Source: Chitinophagaceae bacterium UBA4857 (lineage in GTDB: Bacteria; Bacteroidota; Bacteroidia; Chitinophagales; Chitinophagaceae). Taken from it: a DNA stretch of 64,000 nucleotides. The position numbers and the translations under genes are program-made. The stretch covers positions 130,806-194,805 of the forward strand of contig DHEF01000042.1 of the NCBI GenBank assembly GCA_002399735.1, written 5' to 3'. Positions 9,174-17,954 of the stretch are shown in pieces; positions within the stretch are counted from its first letter, which is position 1, and every line of letters starts with the position of its first letter. The notes beneath the pieces are model-generated. The model saw only the letters and a program-made list of their open reading frames with translations. It was not told the origin of the DNA and did no database searches.

Positions 9174-9950
9174 CTACAAATCGTCTTTGGTAAACTTTCT
9201 GAATGCAAAGAAAATATACAAACTGCAATAAAGCAAGCAGGCTATTACTAAAACGTAAGCTTCTGGCACACCTTGGTTCATTTGTTTTAAAAATGGCAAG
9301 GGCAATAACTCATCAGATGCTTGTAAGGGTAGTAAATAGCCTACGGGTTTTGCATCCATCTTGTAGTTAATTAACGCAGAGAGTAAAAACTCGAATATTA
9401 AACCGAACATAAAAAATATACCGGCAGCTAAGCCACTTTTGCGCAGTAAGATGGCCAGGAAGAAGGCAAAAAACATATAACACAAGGTTTGTAAAAACAT
9501 ATATGCCACGTTTTCAAACCCGGTAAAGCTAAAGCCCGAGCCGGTAACAAGCCCCATAATAAATACCGAGAGAATATTGATAATGGTTATTACCACCGTA
9601 AAAGCAAGAATAAGTAATAGTTTCGCTTGTATAAACTCCTTACGGCTCCAGCCATCAATAATATTCTGACGATGGGTTTTAAACGTAAATTCATTCACAC
9701 ATAATGTAATAATTAACCAACCCGGGAAATACAATAACCAGCCATTTAACCAGCCCATGGTATTCCATAGTTTAGGGAACGCAAATGGGTCGCCCAGCAT
9801 AGCCTGTATTTCCTTTGGTGGAATATTGGTGTACATGGTGTACGAAATAAACAATACGGCTATAATACCCAACAGATAAATAATACCAAACACTTTAAAT
9901 GCCCGGTAGTTTTTTAGTTTAAGCCATTCAATTTGCAATAAATTTTGCAT
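9174..9950 (-). CDS. ABC-2 type transporter permease
   Basis: 258 residues with about six hydrophobic segments: IYLLGIIAVLFISY near the N-terminus, a long central pair, and LVIACLLYCSLYIFFAF near the end. This matches an ABC-2 permease. It lies 33 bp downstream of the ATPase gene on the same strand and is very likely its partner. The substrate is not visible from sequence. Confidence 0.85.
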   Translation of the reverse strand: MQNLLQIEWLKLKNYRAFKVFGIIYLLGIIAVLFISYTMYTNIPPKEIQAMLGDPFAFPKLWNTMGWLNGWLLYFPGWLIITLCVNEFTFKTHRQNIIDGWSRKEFIQAKLLLILAFTVVITIINILSVFIMGLVTGSGFSFTGFENVAYMFLQTLCYMFFAFFLAILLRKSGLAAGIFFMFGLIFEFLLSALINYKMDAKPVGYLLPLQASDELLPLPFLKQMNQGVPEAYVLVIACLLYCSLYIFFAFRKFTKDDL

Positions 9951-9983
9951 GAGTATAATAATTTACAGTAGTAATTAATTGAG

Positions 9984-10901
9984 TTAACGATCGCTTTTGG
10001 TACCGGTGATTTCCAAAAATCTTGTTTCCAGACTTTTTTTCTTCAGGTTTAACTGCTCTAACACAATACCGTTATTAAAACAATGCTGATTAATGGCGGC
10101 TGCTTTAATTCCTTCCTCGCATATAAGTGTTAAACCTGTGGCCGTATCAATTACTTGTTTAACGCCGTTTAAAGATGATAACACATTTTTTAAGTGGTTT
10201 ATATCTTCTGCACTAACATCTACACTCACTGTATTATCTACTGATGATGTGTTTAACACATCCTGCACCGTACCAATGGTTTTTAAAATGCCTTTTTGTA
10301 TAATAGCCACATGTGTACACACACGCTCAACTTCATCCAATATATGGCTGGCCATAATAATGGTTTTGCCTTGTTGGTTCAGTTCTTTTATCAGTGTTCT
10401 TATTTCTGCAATACCAGCAGGGTCTAATCCATTGGTAGGTTCGTCAAAAACCAATATATCCGGATCGCCTAAAAGGGTAGAGGCAATAGCCAGACGTTGT
10501 TTCATACCCAGTGAAAAAGTGGCAAATTTAGAGTCCTTACGTTGGTGCAGGTTTACCACTTGTAATACACGGTCAATATCGTTTTGGCCGCGACCTTTAA
10601 TAGCTGCTACAATTTCTAAATTACGGTAACCACTTAAATAGGGGTAAAAGTTGGGAGTTTCTAATAATGTACCAATCTGGCGGCGTTGCTGTTCGCTGGT
10701 ACCGGGTTGGCCCATCCAGTAAAACTGTCCACTGGTTGGTTTAATAATATCCATAGATATACCCAGCAAGGTGGTTTTACCGCTACCATTTGGCCCTAGT
10801 ATACCAAATACGGACCCCTGCGGAACATCAAAGCTAACATTGTCTAATGCACGTATAGCCCCATAGTGTTTGGTTAGTTGTTGCACACTTAATACTGACA
10901 T
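9984..10901 (-). CDS. ABC transporter ATP-binding protein
   Basis: 305 residues. Walker A GPNGSGKT at 36-43, signature FSLGMKQR near 129-136, Walker B ILVFDEPTNGLDP from 149, and a C-terminal extension of about 90 residues typical of CcmA/DrrA-type exporter ATPases. I start at the ATG at 10901 (MSVLSVQQLTKHYG); a possible start at 10949 would add 16 residues unlike the family. It forms a two-gene operon with the following permease. Confidence 0.92.
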   Translation of the reverse strand: MSVLSVQQLTKHYGAIRALDNVSFDVPQGSVFGILGPNGSGKTTLLGISMDIIKPTSGQFYWMGQPGTSEQQRRQIGTLLETPNFYPYLSGYRNLEIVAAIKGRGQNDIDRVLQVVNLHQRKDSKFATFSLGMKQRLAIASTLLGDPDILVFDEPTNGLDPAGIAEIRTLIKELNQQGKTIIMASHILDEVERVCTHVAIIQKGILKTIGTVQDVLNTSSVDNTVSVDVSAEDINHLKNVLSSLNGVKQVIDTATGLTLICEEGIKAAAINQHCFNNGIVLEQLNLKKKSLETRFLEITGTKSDR

Positions 10902-11291
10902 GAAGGTTGGTTTTGTTATTGAACTATGAAAATATATAAAACTTAACACAATGTTTTACCATTTGTGTAATTAACCTATAATATTGGGTAAACTGCGGAA
11001 ATTAAGGGTTGGAGGGCTTTTGCAGAAAAAGCAGACTAGTGGCTTGTTGCTGAATGATATTTTACTGCCACAAAGCGGCACCGCTTAGGCGTAAATCCTT
11101 TATGCGAAGGTTGGGTAATGCAGCAAGGGGCATAAAGATTGGAGACGGGCGGGGGACTGCAGTTGATGGTAGTACTGCTGCTCACCGCCATAAAAGTTTA
11201 AGGTTTAATGTTCAATGTTTAAAGTTGTCGTAAATATTCAGGTGTCATTCACTACTCACCAGGGCTATTCACTACGATGAACTATGAACCA
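10902..11291. other. Intergenic region with repeat fragments
   Basis: 390 bp without a convincing gene. It contains a short TTCAA array (about 11193-11230) and a GC-richer stretch (about 11130-11190) with GCAGTTGATGGTAGTACTGC, which weakly resembles a degenerate DR1 flank. Nothing else is assigned. Confidence 0.5.
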
Positions 11292-11942
11292 TTAACTATT
11301 AACCCCAAAAGGCGGATGCCAATTGCTGCTAAAATTGCCAACGATGGCTTGGCCGGTTAACATCAGTTTGTGTAATTGCAGGTCGTACACATCTTGCCTG
11401 CGTACCCGGCGGTACATGGGGTGCATGGTGCCACCTTTTAATCCGGCAGGCATATTCGGGTCGTACTGAAACTCGGCATCAACCAATGTACCACGAGGAT
11501 ACATGATGCCCGGTGTACCTTGGCCACGTATATCTAAATCGTGTGGATGAGGTAATCCCAACGTATGACCATATTCGTGAGCGGCAGTTGTAGAGCCTTT
11601 GTACAGGTTGTCGTATTGAAAATATCCGGTGTTGCAACCTAACCCGTCAACAAAAGAAATATTGCCGATAGCTTTTTCTTCTATGCGAAAGTAATTGTTC
11701 AACGGGTTGGTATTGCCTAAAATTTCTTCGGGTTCAATTGCGGGATTACAAGAGGCTGTAATGCGAAACACAACCGTATAGTTATTGCCTTTGTAGTTGA
11801 TAGCCGCTTGCGGATCATTCCACATAGTTTCTATTTCATCGGCAATTTGTTGTGAAATATTTTCATCGGCCATATTGCCATAGGTAATAATATGCGATTG
11901 TATTAACAGTACATCTTGTTGTATAATTTCGGCAGTACCCAT
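11292..11942 (-). CDS. Metzincin-like zinc protease, no signal peptide
   Basis: 216 residues. HEYGHTLGLPH at 122-132 is a full HExxHxxGxxH zinc site and IMYPRG at 146-151 fits the Met-turn, so it belongs to the metzincin clan. The N-terminal half is a probable pro- or structural region with Cys65 and Cys103 as the only cysteines, which might pair if exported. I start at the ATG at 11942; a TTG six bases upstream adds only two residues. The N-terminus MGTAEIIQQDVLL is not a signal peptide. The Glu and all three His ligands are present, so it should be catalytically competent. Substrate unknown. Confidence 0.8.
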   Translation of the reverse strand: MGTAEIIQQDVLLIQSHIITYGNMADENISQQIADEIETMWNDPQAAINYKGNNYTVVFRITASCNPAIEPEEILGNTNPLNNYFRIEEKAIGNISFVDGLGCNTGYFQYDNLYKGSTTAAHEYGHTLGLPHPHDLDIRGQGTPGIMYPRGTLVDAEFQYDPNMPAGLKGGTMHPMYRRVRRQDVYDLQLHKLMLTGQAIVGNFSSNWHPPFGVNS

Positions 11943-12029
11943 GTTCAATTAGACAATTAGATAATTTGACAATTTGCCAATGAAGAGAAATTACAATTAG
12001 CACATACGGCACATTGGCTAATTAGCTAA

Positions 12030-14414
12030 TTAATTCCTCACCGGTTTTCCGCTTTTCAGTACACTCTGTATTCTTTCCAATGTTTTCTTTTCGCCACAAA
12101 GTGACAGGAAAGCTTCTCTTTCTAAATCTAATAAATATTGTTCGCTTACTAAACTAGGTTCGCTAAGGTCTCCGCCACACATAACGTATGCCAGTTTGCG
12201 GGCCACTACACCATCATGTTCTGTAGCATAATTTGCTTGTCGCATACCATTAATGCCGGCTAGTAAAGCACCCAGGGCAGAGCGGCCTAATACTTTAACA
12301 TCGTTACGTTGTACGGGTTGTACATAACCACTATCGTATATTTCTATTACCGATTTTTTAGCTTCGGCAATACGGCGTCCCTGGTTCATTACTACTTCAT
12401 CCAAGCCTTTACGGTACACACCAATCTCAAATCCTTCGGCGGCTGAGGTGGCTACTTTAGCAGTAGCAATAGTTAAAAATCTGTTTTTTAAAGTAATGGT
12501 ATCTGGTTCGTCCACATGCATTTCATCGGCAGCACGTAACACAAATTCTTTAGTGCCACCACCACCGGGTATTAAACCAACGCCTAATTCAACAAGGCCG
12601 GTATAGGTTTCGGCAGCAGGACAAACTTTATCGGCATGTAAGCTTAACTCACAAGCGCCACCCAATGCTAAACCATGTGGCGCAACCACTACTGGTATTG
12701 ATGAATAACGGGCACGCATCATGGTGTTTTGAAACAGGCGAATGGCCATATCCAACTCATCATATTCCTGCTCAATGGCTAACATAAATATTAAACCCAC
12801 ATTAGCACCGGCCGAAAAATTAGCTCCTTCGTTTCCAATTACTAAACCTTTAAAACCTTTCTCGGCTTTTTCAATAGCGGTTTGTATACCACTTAATACA
12901 TCGCCACCAATGCTACCCATTTTGGTATTCCATTGCAGGCCTAAAACATCATCACCAATATTGTATAACTCGCAACTATTGTTTTTCCAAACCAGTTTAT
13001 CGGTATGGTTGCTTAATATAATAAAGCCGCTGTCATCGCCACTGGTGGCTGCGGTATATTCACCTGTGGATGGTAAGTAGGCAAGGCGTTTACCATTTTC
13101 AATTTTATAAAAACTTTTATGGCCTTTGCTTAACATATCCGTTACCCAGGTGGCAACGCTCTGTCCTGCTTCCTGCATAGCTTTCACCGTTCTTTCAACA
13201 CCTAATAAATCCCAGGTTTCAAAAGCACCAATCTCCCAGCCAAAGCCGGCTTTCATGGCATCATCCACACTGTAAACGGTATCACTAATTTCAGGTATGC
13301 GATGGCTGATGTAGCTAAACAAACCGTAATGAAAATGTTTATAAAACTCACCCGCTTTATCAGGCGATTGTACCAACATTTTTAAACGCTGGTGTAAATC
13401 ATCAATTGGTTTTGCAGCATCTATCGATGCAAATTTTGCCCTGCTTTTAGGTGCATATTCAAACGTGTTTAAGTCCAACGTTAATATTTCACTCTTGCCT
13501 TCGGGTGTTTTAGTTTTTTTAAAGAAACCTTGTTTGGTTTTATCGCCCAACCAATTATTGTCTACAATTTTTTGTAACCAGCTTGGTATTTTAAATAAAT
13601 CTTTCGCTTCATCATCGGGGCAATTTTCGTACACGCCATTGGCCACTTTTACTAAGGTATCAATGCCCACTACATCGGCAGTTCTAAACGTAGCCGATTT
13701 TGGTCTGCCAATAATAGGTCCGGTTAATGCCTCTACTTCATCAATGGTTAACTTCATTTTATCAACCAAGGCAAATATTTGCATAATGCTAAACACGCCA
13801 ATACGGTTGGCAATAAATGCCGGTGTGTCTTTACATAGCACAGTGGTTTTTCCTAAAATAATATCACCATAGTACATTAAAAAGTCAACCACTTCTTTAT
13901 CGGTATGCGGTGTCGGGATTATTTCCAACAAACGCAAATAACGTGGCGGATTAAAAAAGTGTGTACCACAAAAATGTTTTTTAAAATCTTCGCTGCGGCC
14001 TTCGGCCATTAAGTGAATAGGTATGCCCGATGTATTAGACGTAACAAGCGTACCCGGTTTGCGAAACTGTTCAACCTTATCGTAAATTATTTTTTTTATG
14101 TCCAATCGCTCCACTACCACTTCAATAATCCAGTCGCAGTTGGCAATGTCTTTCATGTTATCATCAAAGTTGCCGGTGGTAATTTTTTTCACTGCATCTT
14201 TTGTGTACACCGGCGATGGGTTGCTTTTAATAGCAGCCGTCAAAGCATCATTTACCAGCTTGTTGCGTTCGGCAGGTTTAGTGCTTTCGGTAGCTTCTTT
14301 CGGTACCATATCCAACAACAAAACAGGTATGCCCACACCGGCAAAATGACAAGCAATTCTCGATCCCATTACACCGCTTCCTAACACGGCAACTTTCTTA
14401 ATATTTCGTTTCAT
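12030..14414 (-). CDS. fadN: 3-hydroxyacyl-CoA dehydrogenase / enoyl-CoA hydratase (FadN-like)
   Basis: Bifunctional beta-oxidation enzyme of 794 residues. The N-terminal NAD domain begins with KVAVLGSGVMGSRIA (8-22), followed by the dehydrogenase C-terminal regions. A crotonase-like part lies in about residues 480-700, including GNEGANFSAGANV and the oxyanion-type segment APHGLALGGACELSLHAD. The dehydrogenase-first order and length match Bacillus FadN rather than E. coli FadB, in which the hydratase comes first. The usual partner genes for thiolase and acyl-CoA dehydrogenase are not adjacent here. Transcribed alone. Confidence 0.9.
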   Translation of the reverse strand: MKRNIKKVAVLGSGVMGSRIACHFAGVGIPVLLLDMVPKEATESTKPAERNKLVNDALTAAIKSNPSPVYTKDAVKKITTGNFDDNMKDIANCDWIIEVVVERLDIKKIIYDKVEQFRKPGTLVTSNTSGIPIHLMAEGRSEDFKKHFCGTHFFNPPRYLRLLEIIPTPHTDKEVVDFLMYYGDIILGKTTVLCKDTPAFIANRIGVFSIMQIFALVDKMKLTIDEVEALTGPIIGRPKSATFRTADVVGIDTLVKVANGVYENCPDDEAKDLFKIPSWLQKIVDNNWLGDKTKQGFFKKTKTPEGKSEILTLDLNTFEYAPKSRAKFASIDAAKPIDDLHQRLKMLVQSPDKAGEFYKHFHYGLFSYISHRIPEISDTVYSVDDAMKAGFGWEIGAFETWDLLGVERTVKAMQEAGQSVATWVTDMLSKGHKSFYKIENGKRLAYLPSTGEYTAATSGDDSGFIILSNHTDKLVWKNNSCELYNIGDDVLGLQWNTKMGSIGGDVLSGIQTAIEKAEKGFKGLVIGNEGANFSAGANVGLIFMLAIEQEYDELDMAIRLFQNTMMRARYSSIPVVVAPHGLALGGACELSLHADKVCPAAETYTGLVELGVGLIPGGGGTKEFVLRAADEMHVDEPDTITLKNRFLTIATAKVATSAAEGFEIGVYRKGLDEVVMNQGRRIAEAKKSVIEIYDSGYVQPVQRNDVKVLGRSALGALLAGINGMRQANYATEHDGVVARKLAYVMCGGDLSEPSLVSEQYLLDLEREAFLSLCGEKKTLERIQSVLKSGKPVRN

Positions 14415-14574
14415 ATAGCGAAGTATAAAATTAGTTAGCTAAACAACTATTTATGGTGAAGGTAACAACATTTGGGTAAAATAACAATGCAAAAGTGATA
14501 AACTTAATAGTTGTTTTACACAACTTTTTGTTGAATTGACGGTGAAGCTTGTAGACGTAAAAATTTATTTGGGT

Positions 14575-14720
14575 AATCATCGTCCCTCCCTTGATTGGAC
14601 TTTTGTTGCGTCGCACTCTTGTGCAGCTGTAACTTCACTCAGCAATGTGCAAGGTGCACCCCGACTTGTCGGTGGTACTTTCTGTTCGCTATTCATCATC
14701 GTGTTATGCAACGGTCTTTT
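14575..14720 (+). repeat. DR1 dispersed repeat, copy 4
   Basis: Core GTTGCGTCGCACTC at 14606-14619, with an ATCGTCCCT lead-in and a GCACCCCGACTTGTCGG hairpin segment also found, inverted, in copy 14. Confidence 0.8.
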
Positions 14721-14831
14721 TTTTAGGCTATACAAACTAAACGACCGTCATTTCGAGCAAAGCGAGAAAACTCCCTAGGTTAAAAGTGACAAAATGCGAT
14801 TAAGAAACAATAAGTTTTGAGCGTTATGTTA

Positions 14832-14932
14832 AATCGTTAAAACGATTAGAATAATTTCAGTTTTCTATAGCCCACGGTTTAAACCGTGGGCTATGTAATT
14901 GGGTAAACTATAATTAATGGTTTTAACCATTT
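14832..14932. repeat. Cluster of palindromes (REP-like)
   Basis: Three perfect palindromic pieces within 100 bp: AATCGTTAAAACGATT at 14832-14847, a 28-bp palindrome at 14867-14894 (half-site ATAGCCCACGGTTT), and AATGGTTTTAACCATT at 14917-14932. The spacing and alternating GC- and AT-rich stems resemble REP-type elements. Confidence 0.7.
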
Positions 14933-15065
14933 TCTGTAAAGGGTAAACGCTTTTATAAAAATGATTTAGTATTAATTAATCGCTAAAAGCAATAGAATAA
15001 TACTGCGAAACTATAAGTTTTGCATAGCGGGTTTATAAAATTAAATTATGATTTTGCAAATTGTT

Positions 15066-15141
15066 GAATAAAATTACCGAACGATGCAGTGAGTGACACA
15101 ACAAAAGCCCAATTAGGGGTGGGACGCTGGTAAGCAAAAAA
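15066..15141 (-). repeat. DR1 dispersed repeat, copy 5 (variant core)
   Basis: Reverse copy of the variant with GTGTCACTCACTGCATCGTT instead of the GCGTCGCACTC core. It sits directly after the 3' end of the SDR gene. Confidence 0.75.
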
Positions 15142-15158
15142 GGGTGTATAATTTGTAA

Positions 15159-15905
15159 TTACCTGCCGCCGGTAATATCAATAAAAGTTCCGGTAGAAAA
15201 GGAAGCTTCTTCGGACAGTAACCATAAGATGGCCTGTGCTACTTCTTCCGGTGTACCTCCTCTTTTCATCGGTAAGGAATCTTTAATTCGATTTACTCTG
15301 TCCGGTTCGCCTCCATCGGCATGAATACCGGTATAAATAAAACCTGGACGTACAGCGTTAACCCGGATGTTTTCGCCGGCAACTTCTTTGGCAAGACCAA
15401 GTGTAAAACTATCAATAGCGCCCTTGGTGGCAGCATAATCTACATATTCATTCGGCGACCCTGTTCTTGCCGCAATGGAAGATATATTTACAATGGCACC
15501 ACCAATACCCCCATATTTAGTAGACATTCTTTTAACGGCTTCTTTAGCACATAAAAAACAACTGATAATATTGGCATTAATAATATGCTGTAATCTTTCA
15601 ACGGTAAGTTCATCCACTCTTGCTTGTGTAGATAATATACCTGCATTATTTACTAAGGCATTTATAGGTCCAAAATCATTGTCTATATTTTTAAAAAGGC
15701 TTAGCACATCCGTTTCTTGCGAAACATTGGCCTGATATGCTTTTGCTGTACCACCGTTACTGACGATTTTAGCAACAACCTGTGAGGCGGCTTCTTTGTT
15801 TTTGAGATAATTTACACAAACATGGTAGCCTTTTTGAGCAGCCAATAATGCGGTTGCTGCACCAATGCCTCTGCCGGCACCTGTAATAAGTATTGTTTTA
15901 GGCAT
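15159..15905 (-). CDS. SDR-family oxidoreductase
   Basis: Classical short-chain dehydrogenase of 248 residues. NAD(P) motif TGAGRGIG at 8-15, NNAG at 86-89, and the catalytic set Ser142/143, Tyr157 and Lys161 (YAATK). The ending ITGGR is typical of FabG and glucose-1-dehydrogenase-like members. Substrate cannot be assigned. Separated from mscS-like gene by about 20 bp on the same strand, so the two may be co-transcribed. Confidence 0.9.
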   Translation of the reverse strand: MPKTILITGAGRGIGAATALLAAQKGYHVCVNYLKNKEAASQVVAKIVSNGGTAKAYQANVSQETDVLSLFKNIDNDFGPINALVNNAGILSTQARVDELTVERLQHIINANIISCFLCAKEAVKRMSTKYGGIGGAIVNISSIAARTGSPNEYVDYAATKGAIDSFTLGLAKEVAGENIRVNAVRPGFIYTGIHADGGEPDRVNRIKDSLPMKRGGTPEEVAQAILWLLSEEASFSTGTFIDITGGR

Positions 15906-15926
15906 GTTTGTAAAACGGTTTAAGAT

Positions 15927-16793
15927 TTACTTACTGTTTGTGGAATTAAATAATAGTATTTGTTTTAATATCTCAGCTTCCAGTTTTCTGTGTAACCTGT
16001 CGCTGCTGCTATTGGCAATTAATTCAATGCTAAACTTTGCATAATCCTTACCCAGCTCTTTTACCCTGAGTTGTAGTTTGCTATCAAACTCAATATCGGG
16101 ATGTTTTTCAAAAAAAGACTGCAGTTCTTTTTCCAGTGCTTCTATATGTGCAGCACTTTGCAAGGGTAGCTCAAATTTTAAGGTAAGTAGCTGCGATTTT
16201 AAAACCGAAAAGTTAACCAATGATTGCGTAAAAAAAACATTATTAGGTACCAGTACAATGTCTTCTTCTTCGTTTTTTAAAACGATGTTCGATAAAGTAA
16301 TATCCTCCACTTTGCCTTTATTATCGCCTACTTTTATTTTATCGCCAACAGATAATTGATCGGAAAACATGATGAACAACCCGCTGAGCATATTGGTAAT
16401 ATAGTCACGGAAAGTAACGGCAATGGCCATGGCCACGATGGTCATGCTGGTTAAAAAATTTACCGGATTAATACCTGCACCAATCATGATGGCAATAATA
16501 AAAAAGCCAGCATTTAACACGGCGGTTAAACGATTTACGCCTAAAACAAAGTTGCCCCTAATAGTTTTTTTTGCCCGTCGGGCATTGTAAAATGCAATGA
16601 TGATAAAGCGGGTAATGGAGACAATGATACTGGGTATTAAAAATGCCCACAGGCCGGTAATAAGTTGCCAGGCCCATTTTTTATTTTCAATATTATCTAC
16701 ATAAAATGCAGTGAAAAGTAAAACAAGTGCAACTATTATTTTAATGATGAAATAGAAAGGAAAAAACTTTTTATTGTTATTGTTTTGCGTCAT
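15927..16793 (-). CDS. MscS-family mechanosensitive channel
   Basis: 288-residue membrane protein with three hydrophobic segments before residue about 130 and the MscS core: INFLTSMTIVAMAIAVTFRDYITNM..., then the beta domain IKVGDNKGKVEDITLSNIVL and VPNNVFFTQSLVNFS. It probably releases solutes during hypo-osmotic shock. The N-terminus has a hydrophobic segment at 14-27. It is upstream of the SDR gene on the same strand. Confidence 0.88.
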   Translation of the reverse strand: MTQNNNNKKFFPFYFIIKIIVALVLLFTAFYVDNIENKKWAWQLITGLWAFLIPSIIVSITRFIIIAFYNARRAKKTIRGNFVLGVNRLTAVLNAGFFIIAIMIGAGINPVNFLTSMTIVAMAIAVTFRDYITNMLSGLFIMFSDQLSVGDKIKVGDNKGKVEDITLSNIVLKNEEEDIVLVPNNVFFTQSLVNFSVLKSQLLTLKFELPLQSAAHIEALEKELQSFFEKHPDIEFDSKLQLRVKELGKDYAKFSIELIANSSSDRLHRKLEAEILKQILLFNSTNSK

Positions 16794-16920
16794 AATTTAT
16801 TATAGTAACTATACAATATAGTTCAGGATTTGTTTATGACGCAAAAGTACTCCGTAAAATTTTAATAAATGCAAGTTTGAAGATTCTACACATCTATCAT
16901 GGTAGCGTATAAAAAAAACT

Positions 16921-17394
16921 TTATTGTTTCATCCAATACTCTTTTGTTTTAGCAATATTGTTACATACAAAATCAATATGACGGCGTAAAATGGCGGCTG
17001 TCATACCTCTGTTTTCGGCGGCCAACCCAAACATTAAAGTGCCGTTTTTGTTAATATAAAATTGCGCAGGTTGTACAACTGTATTTTGCTTTAATATGTT
17101 ATGAATCCTGGGTTTGTAGTTAATACTATCGGTGTTTAAAATGGCAGTTAACCATACAAAGTTTGTACTGGCACTTAATTGATAAGAAATATAAATATGG
17201 AGGCCATCGTTATAATGTTTTACCTGGTATTTTTTTGAAGCCTGGGCTGTATCAAGCTCTGTTACTTCATAACCCATATTCACTAACATACTTTTTAACT
17301 CAGGAGCGTTAATGGTGGTACAATCTTGTGCTTTGGTTTGTATTGACATAATTACAAATACTGTAATGGCAAAAAGGGCATACATTTTTTTCAT
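16921..17394 (-). CDS. Small secreted protein, YbjN-like pattern
   Basis: 157 residues starting at the ATG at 17394 with a clear signal peptide (MKKMYALFAITVFVIMSIQTKAQ); longer upstream starts would bury it. The mature part has the layout of YbjN/CesT-like folds: MLVNMGYEV, then strands with YISYQLSASTNFVWL, a KPRIHNILKQN helix and a terminal helix. That resemblance is inference from pattern. Expected in the periplasm. Confidence 0.7.
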   Translation of the reverse strand: MKKMYALFAITVFVIMSIQTKAQDCTTINAPELKSMLVNMGYEVTELDTAQASKKYQVKHYNDGLHIYISYQLSASTNFVWLTAILNTDSINYKPRIHNILKQNTVVQPAQFYINKNGTLMFGLAAENRGMTAAILRRHIDFVCNNIAKTKEYWMKQ

Positions 17395-17540
17395 ATCAGA
17401 TGGTATTAAACATATGCAAAGTAAAAAATGCATTAAGCTATACACTACCCTGTAGAGGGTATTTTAATGGTTTTGGTGAAATGATATTCCGTTTTAAATT
17501 AATGAACTTAGATTTGTGTTGCTAACCTTAAAGTTAATTC

Positions 17541-17879
17541 ATGAAACATATTTTATTGCTTATGCTGTTTATAGCAGCGATGGGCTGTGCCCGTCATGTA
17601 AACAGTAATCAATCTCCTAACTACAATATTGCCATAAAAAGTTTGACAGAAATGGGTGTACAACAGGTTGAACTGTTACCCATTGAAAGTGCAAAAGAAC
17701 AGTTTGCTAAGAAGTACCAAAAATTTGCCACGCCTATTGATGTGAAACGAGATATTGCCTTGCGTAACAAAACAACCGGCGATATTTTTCTCTTTATTTT
17801 TAATGATGCCGATACTTATCAGCGTTATGATTGTGATAGGACCTATACTATAAAGAATGCAGGATTGTTGGATAGGTAA
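17541..17879 (+). CDS. Small predicted lipoprotein
   Basis: 112 residues with signal peptide and lipobox AAMGC (Cys16). The rest has no domain I recognise; a short Lys-rich helix is followed by strands ending in YTIKNAGLLDR. It starts at the ATG at 17541. It is transcribed divergently from the secreted protein at 16921-17394. Confidence 0.7.
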   Translation: MKHILLLMLFIAAMGCARHVNSNQSPNYNIAIKSLTEMGVQQVELLPIESAKEQFAKKYQKFATPIDVKRDIALRNKTTGDIFLFIFNDADTYQRYDCDRTYTIKNAGLLDR

Positions 17880-17928
17880 GGCTTTATATAGGCTTAAGTT
17901 TCTCAAATGTTTTTTGTTTTACAATAGG

Positions 17929-17936
17929 TATTTTTG
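17929..17936 (+). promoter_or_regulatory. -7 promoter box of the DUF389 gene
   Basis: TATTTTTG, an exact TAnnTTTG, ends 18 bases before the ATG at 17955. Its TTG is the same one that would otherwise look like a start codon at 17934. A TTTG lies only 12 bp upstream, too close for a standard -33 box. Confidence 0.5.
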
Positions 17937-17954
17937 CTTTTAAATAAACCCGGC

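Larger units (their letters stand above)
14415..15158. other. Repeat-rich intergenic region
   Basis: 744 bp without a supported gene. It contains a forward DR1 copy (14575-14720), a cluster of palindromes (14832-14932) including a perfect 28-bp one, AT-rich spacer, and a reverse DR1 copy (about 15066-15141). Confidence 0.7.

Noticed and set aside
10093..10629. 178-residue plus-strand frame inside the ABC ATPase gene
   Set aside because: Antisense shadow of a gene with full Walker A, signature and Walker B motifs.
14536..14778. 80-residue frame upstream of fadN
   Set aside because: Read through DR1 copy 4; the same words occur in non-coding copies elsewhere.
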